NCBI GenBank assembly: GCA_946886805.1
Contig: CAMPJM010000061.1
Coordinates: 1-12,621, forward strand
DNA from: an uncultured Flammeovirgaceae bacterium
Lineage (GTDB): Bacteria > Bacteroidota > Bacteroidia > Cytophagales > Cyclobacteriaceae
Direction: 5' to 3'
DNA length: 12,621 nt
The translations under genes and the position numbers were made by a program. This document shows positions 1-4,186 of this stretch, one piece after another; positions within the stretch are counted from its first letter, which is position 1; every line of letters begins with the position of its first letter. The notes beneath the pieces were generated by a model. It saw only the letters and a program-made list of their open reading frames with translations. It searched no databases and was not told the DNA's origin.

Positions 1-185
1 AGGAAGCCTTGAAAGGAATTTAGATCATGTGGCTTTAGGTTGCTGCCCATTTGTGCTATCGACAAAACAATGACTACGACACCAATATAAGCCACCGTTG
101 ACAACCACAAGAACTGTTTATTATGAATAAAATGCTGTTTACATAGCAGTAAAAAGCGCGTTCCGTTAAAGGTGTTATTTGACAT
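1..185 (-). CDS. ABC-2 type exporter permease, N-terminal fragment (runs off left edge)
   Basis: Reading the minus strand from an ATG at 185-183 gives 61 open residues to the window edge, starting MSNNTFNGTRFLLLCKQHF. Residues about 25-46 form a strongly hydrophobic helix (LWLSTVAYIGVVVIVLSIAQ). A short cytoplasmic N-terminus followed by a first membrane helix is what ABC-2 exporter permeases show. The start codon lies inside the last codons of the ATPase gene, with an 11-bp overlap, so the two are very likely translationally coupled and make the two halves of one exporter. The substrate cannot be told. No stop codon or later helix is visible because the gene is cut. Function is inferred mainly from the neighbour and the helix; no diagnostic permease motif is in view. 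Confidence 0.75.
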   Translation of the reverse strand, partial: MSNNTFNGTRFLLLCKQHFIHNKQFLWLSTVAYIGVVVIVLSIAQMGSNLKPHDLNSFQGF

Positions 186-1005
186 ACTCTTGTATTTTTT
201 CGGTTCCATTAGAAATAGCATTGAACAATAACTCAATGTCAACAGCCGAGCTGCCATTTGTCTGAGGCGTAATTACTTTATAGCCTCCGGGCACCATCTC
301 ATGGTACAGTATATTAGCCCCTTCTGCCGATGAAGTAGTAGCAAAATGAAGTCTGGAAGAAATGTCAAAAAGATCCTTCTGCATAATGAAGCGACCGTTT
401 TCCAGCATGAGCACCCTGTCGATCAGGTTTTCCACATCACGCACCTGGTGTGTGGAGATAATCACTAACTGATCATCGTCAAGTGAACCTGCCAGCACTC
501 TTCGGAAGATTGATTTTGAGGGAATGTCCAGGCCATTCGTAGGCTCATCCAGTACCAGCAGTCGACATTTGGTGGACAGAGCAAAGGAAATCAGAAACTT
601 CTTTTTCTGTCCGTATGAAAGTTTCTGTAAACTTTTTGTTTCCGGGAGCTCAAAGTCATTGATAAGGCGATTCAGCAGAGCTTTGTCAAAGCGTGGATAA
701 AATCCCGCATTTGCCTTTACATATTTATGAACGGAAATGCCGGGAATATAAAACTCTTCAGGCAAGAAATAAATATCCTGAAGGAGGGAAGGCTGACGGT
801 CAACAGGCCGATGCCCCATAATCTTTACCTCGCCACCACCCGGTGATAGCAAGCCAATCATCAATTTGAGCAAGGTAGTTTTACCTGCACCATTCTTGCC
901 AAGCAGGCCCACTATGCTTCCGGCCTGCAACTCGCAGTCCAAATGGTGGAAAAGCGGCCGCTGCTTTTTGGCATAGTTAAAATTGAGGTTCTTTATGCTG
1001 ATCAT
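175..1005 (-). CDS. ABC transporter ATP-binding protein, YtrB-like
   Basis: This 276-residue protein is a complete ABC ATPase that powers an exporter at the inner face of the cytoplasmic membrane. Visible motifs are Walker A GKNGAGKT (36-43), signature LSYGQ (129-133), Walker B LLVLDEP (149-155) followed by a D-loop NGLD, and the switch histidine H186 in STHQV. The usual Q-loop glutamine is replaced by PEE (82-84), a pattern I associate with YtrB/GntR-linked ATPases. The last ~60 residues are a divergent accessory tail. The permease gene follows with an 11-bp overlap. No regulator gene precedes it, but a YtrA-type palindrome lies 12 bp before the ATG. The substrate is unknown. The family call is firm; the YtrB-like subgroup is an inference from the Q-loop and the operator. 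Confidence 0.93.
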   Translation of the reverse strand: MISIKNLNFNYAKKQRPLFHHLDCELQAGSIVGLLGKNGAGKTTLLKLMIGLLSPGGGEVKIMGHRPVDRQPSLLQDIYFLPEEFYIPGISVHKYVKANAGFYPRFDKALLNRLINDFELPETKSLQKLSYGQKKKFLISFALSTKCRLLVLDEPTNGLDIPSKSIFRRVLAGSLDDDQLVIISTHQVRDVENLIDRVLMLENGRFIMQKDLFDISSRLHFATTSSAEGANILYHEMVPGGYKVITPQTNGSSAVDIELLFNAISNGTEKIQEYVK

Positions 1006-1016
1006 TTGACTGATTT

Positions 1017-1042
1017 AGTGTACTACTTAACTAATACAGTAC
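1017..1042. promoter_or_regulatory. Candidate GntR/YtrA-type operator before the ABC operon
   Basis: AGTGTACTA (1017-1025) and TAATACAGT (1032-1040) form an imperfect inverted repeat, 7 of 9 positions matching, around a 6-bp spacer. Overlapping it, GTACT (1020-1024) and AGTAC (1038-1042) are a perfect inverted pair 13 bp apart. YtrA-subfamily GntR repressors bind inverted repeats of this general shape in front of ABC exporter operons. The site ends 12 bp before the ATPase start codon on the minus strand, a natural place for a repressor. The matching regulator gene is not in the window. Confidence 0.5.
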
Positions 1043-1270
1043 AAGGATAATAAATTGATTTTAAATTTCCAAACCGCCTGAAAAAATTTCCGATATTTTT
1101 AAATTGGGAAGGATTAAAAATCCTATACTCCGGAAACAAGATGTTCACTGAAGTGACACCATTTTAAGTAGGAGAAAGGCAGGGGATGAGGAAGTAGCAA
1201 TTTCTGTTTTGTTGCCAATACTTCACAAATATGACCTTCTGTTATCAGCGAAAAAAAATCAAAAGTTTTT
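1043..1270. other. Divergent intergenic region, no gene seen
   Basis: This stretch separates the minus-strand ABC operon from the plus-strand thioredoxin-like gene and should hold the promoter of the ABC operon. It is AT-rich and has stops in all frames. Only small inverted repeats are visible: GGATT-aaa-AATCC near 1111-1123 and TCACT-GA-AGTGA near 1145-1156. On the minus strand TATCCTTG, close to the operator, resembles the TAnnTTTG element with one mismatch, but I found no matching upstream box. Confidence 0.5.
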
Positions 1271-1303
1271 CTTGCAATAGTTAGGATTCCTAACTTATAT
1301 TTG
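1271..1303 (+). promoter_or_regulatory. Bacteroidota-type promoter of the thioredoxin-like gene
   Basis: TATATTTG at 1296-1303 is an exact match to the Bacteroidota -7 element TAnnTTTG. CTTG at 1271-1274 fits the -33 element, with 21 bp between them. The palindromic operator (1280-1294) fills the spacer, so a bound regulator would block RNA polymerase. The gene begins 33 bp downstream. Confidence 0.7.
1280..1294. promoter_or_regulatory. Palindromic operator 1 (probable MarR-family site)
   Basis: GTTAGGATTCCTAAC is a perfect 7+1+7 palindrome between the two promoter elements. Near-identical palindromes occur at 1589-1603 and 2661-2675, each in the leader of another gene of the same cassette. 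The simplest binder is the MarR-family regulator encoded at 2723-3316; that assignment is inference. Confidence 0.7.
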
Positions 1304-1336
1304 TTTCAGAATTATTTATCACTTAAACTAAAAAAA

Positions 1337-1570
1337 ATGGAAAAATCAATTTTCTACCATGCAGGTTGTCCGGTTTGCGTATCAGCAGAACAAGAGTTGC
1401 TTTCACTCATTGACAAGTCCAAAGTTGAAGTAGTACATCTGGGACGGGAGCGAACCCGTATTACAGAAGCTGAACAAGCGGGGGTGAAATCTGTTCCCGC
1501 CGTCATTACGCCCACAGGAAATGTTCTTCACATCAACTATGGTGCTTCTCTTGAAGAACTAAAGGCGTAA
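1337..1570 (+). CDS. Small thioredoxin/glutaredoxin-like protein (CPVC)
   Basis: This 77-residue cytoplasmic protein has a thioredoxin-fold core: a short strand IFYHAG, the redox motif C11-P-V-C14 at the start of the first helix, and a cis-proline-type loop KSVPAV (P54) before the next strand. At about 77 residues it is glutaredoxin-sized. It probably reduces or exchanges disulfides, or handles a thiol-bound metal. I chose ATG 1337 because the in-frame TTG at 1301 lies inside the -7 promoter element and so is not transcribed. It is the first gene of the MarR-associated cassette and its promoter carries operator 1. The target is unknown; the partners encoded nearby, all with CXXC pairs, are candidates. 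Confidence 0.85.
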   Translation: MEKSIFYHAGCPVCVSAEQELLSLIDKSKVEVVHLGRERTRITEAEQAGVKSVPAVITPTGNVLHINYGASLEELKA

Positions 1571-1588
1571 AAAAATTTTCCAAAAAAA

Positions 1589-1616
1589 GTTAGGACTCCT
1601 AAATATAGGAGTCTAA
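1589..1616. promoter_or_regulatory. Palindromic operator 2 with an extra inverted half-site
   Basis: TTAGGACTCCTAA (1590-1602) is a perfect 6+1+6 palindrome of the same type as operators 1 and 3. It is followed at 1606-1616 by TAGGAGTCTAA, which pairs with the first copy (one bulge) to give a stem of about 11 bp. The segment can therefore act as a double protein-binding site, an RNA hairpin between genes 1 and 2, or both. No clear TAnnTTTG element follows it, and there is no T-run to suggest a terminator. Confidence 0.6.
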
Positions 1617-1656
1617 TCTCTACAAATCTTTAAGTCCAACGAATCGAAAAACGAAA

Positions 1657-2376
1657 ATGAAAAAAATTATTATCCTTCCAGTCTACTTCTTCGCCGCCAC
1701 AGCGCTTGCCTGTGGTTTGTGTTCAAATTACGACAATGAAAACTTCAAAATACAAAACGTGCAGGTTGTTCATAATGCTTCCCTTGGGGCTACGGTTTGG
1801 GAAATTCAGGTTGAGGGCATTGCTGGTGAAACAACGCCTAAACCTGCAGGAAAAATGGATGGAGCCCCTGTTCTGGCCTATGTCTTTCCAACTTCCTTGA
1901 AACCGGTTGATGTAGGATTCAGTGCGACTGAAGGAATAGTAGCGTTGGCCCTTACCTCACACCCCGATTTTGACGATACGCCTCTTTGGGATGAGAATGC
2001 TGATGCACAATACGATAATGATGGTATCATCTGGCATCCTCACTGGGTAGTTCTGAATGAAGACGCGCGTGTGCCGGGAGGTTTGGCGGTAAAGCAATTT
2101 AAAAAAGGAGATACTTCTGTTAAACTTCCACCAACCAATCCGGGCATGCCTATGTATATGGATTCGCCCGGTTTCCAGGTGATCACCGACGGAAATAAAA
2201 TCCGGGTTGTAGTACCCGACTACCGCATAAACCATCAGTTGGATTTTCAGTACGATGGGGTGGGGGCATACCTTATGGTAAACACCTCCGACATGAAAAA
2301 ACCAATGTTAGGGGTGTACAACGTGTACAGCGTTGCCAGCGGAGATTTAAGCTTGCCTTTTAACGTTAAAAAATAA
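1657..2376 (+). CDS. Secreted conserved protein of unknown function (CGLC, WHPHW)
   Basis: This 239-residue protein starts with a lysine pair and a hydrophobic stretch, then ALA before C19, so signal peptidase I would leave a mature N-terminus at CGLC (C19, C22). The cysteine also allows lipoprotein processing, but the residue three before it is Ala, a poor lipobox. The mature part looks all-beta. It holds a D/N-rich segment at 112-122 (DENADAQYDND, reminiscent of a Ca-binding loop), WHPHW at 126-130 with two histidines that could bind metal, and PGMPMYMDSPG near 162-172. I do not recognise a named domain; homologs as conserved hypothetical proteins are likely. It follows the thioredoxin-like gene after operator 2 and ends 5 bp before the DUF2024 start. 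A periplasmic or surface role in the thiol or metal response is inference. Confidence 0.75.
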   Translation: MKKIIILPVYFFAATALACGLCSNYDNENFKIQNVQVVHNASLGATVWEIQVEGIAGETTPKPAGKMDGAPVLAYVFPTSLKPVDVGFSATEGIVALALTSHPDFDDTPLWDENADAQYDNDGIIWHPHWVVLNEDARVPGGLAVKQFKKGDTSVKLPPTNPGMPMYMDSPGFQVITDGNKIRVVVPDYRINHQLDFQYDGVGAYLMVNTSDMKKPMLGVYNVYSVASGDLSLPFNVKK

Positions 2377-2381
2377 TTTAT

Positions 2382-2647
2382 ATGAAAATTTCAGTCTGGG
2401 ACACCTATGTAAAAGAGAAGACAACAGGATCATGCACTTCGATATTTTAGTACCGGATTCTGTTGACGATTCCGAAAAAGTTTTTGAATATGGAAGGGCA
2501 TACCTTAAGCGTAAATCTATTGTTTCCGGAGATCTTTCTTCCGAAGCGTGTAAATTTTGTCACTTAGAGGAGGCATCTGAAGCAGTAGTCGAAGAAATAA
2601 AAAAGCGCGGATTTTACATTGTGGAGCTAAAAAATTGCGGCATTTAA
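2382..2647 (+). pseudogene. DUF2024 family gene interrupted by a frameshift
   Basis: The family's conserved N-terminus is in one frame and the rest in another. ATG 2382 reads MKISVWDTYVKEKTTGS and then drifts into a TAG stop at 2448-2450 (22 codons). The remainder is open in another frame from ATG 2432 (71 residues: MHFDILVPD..., CKFC at 40-43, ending KNCGI). Joined with one base added just before 2432, they give about 88 residues, the usual DUF2024 length with the expected order VWDTYV then MHFDI. The break is not in a homopolymer. It may be a real inactivating deletion, an assembly error, or a gene rescued by reinitiation at ATG 2432, which overlaps the short upstream frame. DUF2024 proteins are small, cytoplasmic and of unknown function. 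The start lies 5 bp after the previous stop, suggesting cotranscription. Confidence 0.8.
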
Positions 2648-2661
2648 GTTTCGAAACTTAA
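2644..2661. repeat. Perfect 18-bp palindrome before the marR leader
   Basis: TTAAGTTTCGAAACTTAA is fully self-complementary and overlaps the stop codon of the DUF2024 frame. It abuts operator 3. It could be a second binding site for a dimeric regulator; as a hairpin it has no loop bases and no T-run, so it is a poor terminator. Confidence 0.6.
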
Positions 2662-2675
2662 TTAGGATTACTAAC
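2661..2675. promoter_or_regulatory. Palindromic operator 3 in front of the marR-family gene
   Basis: ATTAGGATTACTAAC differs from operator 1 at two of 15 positions. It lies 48 bp before the regulator's start codon and overlaps TAACTTTA (2672-2679), a one-mismatch version of the TAnnTTTG element. This arrangement fits autoregulation by the MarR-family protein. Confidence 0.6.
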
Positions 2676-2706
2676 TTTACCTGTAGAGCATTGCTTTACA
2701 GGTAAA
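2676..2706 (+). promoter_or_regulatory. Leader hairpin of the marR-family gene
   Basis: TTTACCTGTA (2676-2685) and TACAGGTAAA (2697-2706) form a perfect 10-bp stem with an 11-base loop. It ends 16 bases before the TTG start codon and lacks a T-run. It may shape translation of the mRNA or be a further inverted-repeat binding site. Function is not shown by the sequence. Confidence 0.45.
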
Positions 2707-2722
2707 TCTAAAATTACAAATT

Positions 2723-3316
2723 TTGACATTAGCAGACAGCCAAAGAAAAGATCTTACAGATAAAATCGTTGTCGGATTGGAACGGATTTCAGAAGCCTTT
2801 AAATCTTTGATTTGGGGCAAAGCAAAAACTTATGGATTAAGTCCCATCCAAATTCAAATATTGATTTTTATCGCGAATCACAAGGAAGAATTGTCAGGTG
2901 TAAGTAATCTTGCAAAGGAATTTCACGTAACCAAACCCACTATCAGTGATGCCGTCAAGGCACTGGATCAAAAAGGTCTTATCATAAAAAGTTATTCGAC
3001 TACAGATAGTCGTAGTTATACAATCTTCCTATCCGAACTAGGAAAGGAAATGCTCACAAAAACGAGTAATTACACCCTGCCATTTTTCAAAGGCTTTGAA
3101 AAAATGGAAGATCGGGAAATTATAGAGCTCTACAGCGCGTTAACGAAGCTGGTTTTTGAGTTGAACCGAAGTGGAATTCTTACAATTCAACGAACCTGTT
3201 TGGGCTGCAAGTTTCATGAATTTAATAGTAACAAACATCATTGTCATTTGATGAAAAAAGACCTGATGGAAACAGAGTTGATGTTGGATTGCGCGGAATA
3301 CGAAGGAAAATCCTAG
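2723..3316 (+). CDS. MarR-family winged-helix regulator with four-Cys C-terminal tail
   Basis: This 197-residue protein is a dimeric DNA-binding repressor. Residues about 39-110 form the winged helix: LSPIQIQILIFI, recognition helix region VTKPTISDAVKALDQKGLI (69-87), and wing TTDSRSYTIFLSELG. An unusual tail follows, with C159-x2-C162-x11-C174-x15-C190 and histidines 165, 172, 173 and 175, well suited to hold Zn or an iron-sulfur cluster. MarR proteins are usually about 140-150 residues, so the tail is the extra part. I chose TTG 2723 because no ATG lies between the stem-loop and the DNA-binding domain. Operator 3 in its leader and like sites before the thioredoxin-like and secreted-protein genes suggest that it represses itself and the cassette, releasing DNA when the cysteines change state. 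The sensed signal is inference. Confidence 0.85.
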   Translation: MTLADSQRKDLTDKIVVGLERISEAFKSLIWGKAKTYGLSPIQIQILIFIANHKEELSGVSNLAKEFHVTKPTISDAVKALDQKGLIIKSYSTTDSRSYTIFLSELGKEMLTKTSNYTLPFFKGFEKMEDREIIELYSALTKLVFELNRSGILTIQRTCLGCKFHEFNSNKHHCHLMKKDLMETELMLDCAEYEGKS

Positions 3317-4186
3317 GTTTTGCAATAACCTTGTTTTGCGACTTTAATGAGGTTCCGCTACTGCCTCTAGCCACTATCTTCCTAAATCTGTGGTGCCATG
3401 GATTCTTATTTAAATTCAATACACAAGCTATTTTAAAGTAGCTTAACTACTTATAATATAGCCAATTAACTTCGCCTTGATCATCACATACTTCAATAAT
3501 AAATCATGAGGCAACAAAAAAGACCTATCGTCGCTTTAATTGACACTGTTTCTCTTAGTTTTAAAGCTGTCCATTCAAATGACCTTAGCAAAAATCTCAA
3601 TTTGAAAGCTTTCAGCTCTCTCTCTCTCACCTCTGCTCCAAAGTCCTCCTTGGATATAGGTGTTTGAGCCTTTCCACCCCCCAACCCCTAAAGAGCCTGC
3701 TCCAAACTCATTTCGGAGGGGCTAGCTCTTACCGATATATTACAAATAAATTTTAGCTTTTTTGACGCTCGTCATAGGGCCTTATTAGCGTGGGAACTAT
3801 CATTTTAGCAGGCAATAAATAGATGCGCTAAACGCCATCTAAGAAGTAAAAACCCGTAACAACCTAGGTTTTTTTACTGATCGGGAGCCGTGTTTCGTTT
3901 AATCCGGAATATATTAAAGGCGATTTCCTTAGCCTGTGAAGAAAAAATTGTCAGAAATTCTATTGTCAGTTTAAAGGAGGACCGGTGAAGAAACAAGCGA
4001 TCGCTGAACATCATTTTACGAAGAAACACCTACTCTTATCTCCTTTTTCACCCGTGAATTTCCAGTGATAGCCACACCAAATATGGGTATTGGTACTTAC
4101 AATTTTGTATAACGCTTATCCTAGCTTGCTGATAATTAACGCAAATCAAAATGCATTAACCTTTTAGATCACTAAAACAATTTTTT
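3317..4186. other. Long non-coding stretch of about 870 bp
   Basis: No frame here gives a convincing protein. The longest readings are short, low-complexity or antisense to each other. Visible structure: a 20-bp near-palindrome AAGCTATTTTAAAGTAGCTT (3425-3444), a (CT)n tract at 3616-3628, a pyrimidine-rich block at 3669-3690, an imperfect hairpin at 3692-3729, TGACG-CT-CGTCA near 3765-3776, and a terminator-like hairpin at 3845-3878. The last ~130 bp should contain the promoter of the peptidase gene at 4187, but I could not place a TAnnTTTG element. It may be a decayed gene or repeat region. Confidence 0.5.
3845..3878 (+). terminator. Terminator-like hairpin with T-run
   Basis: AGTAAAAACC (3845-3854) can pair with GGTTTTTTTACT (3867-3878), giving a stem in which the descending arm is T-rich. 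A perfect AACCTAGGTT palindrome (3861-3870) overlaps. The structure would also read as a terminator on the minus strand. No gene ends near it (the nearest, the regulator, stops at 3316), so its role is uncertain. Confidence 0.3.

Noticed and set aside
1301..1336. TTG start extending the thioredoxin-like protein by 12 residues
   Set aside because: The TTG is part of the TATATTTG promoter element, so it lies before the transcript; ATG 1337 starts directly at the conserved fold.
2432..2647. Intact 71-residue gene starting at ATG 2432
   Set aside because: The conserved DUF2024 N-terminus MKISVWDTYVK is present just upstream in another frame, so this reading alone is a truncated version.
2644..2661. 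18-bp palindrome as a terminator for the DUF2024 gene
   Set aside because: No loop and no T-run; it adjoins operator 3, so a protein-binding role is more likely.
3140..3441. Small frames overlapping the end of the MarR gene on both strands
   Set aside because: They overlap the cysteine tail of a well-supported gene or run into non-coding sequence, with no recognisable motif.
3616..3628. CT dinucleotide tract as a phase-variation repeat
   Set aside because: Only about six units and not inside or before a supportable gene.
3506..3667. Plus-strand 53-codon frame and an overlapping minus-strand 63-codon frame
   Set aside because: Both are short, overlap each other, include the low-complexity CT tract and show no domain or leader signal.
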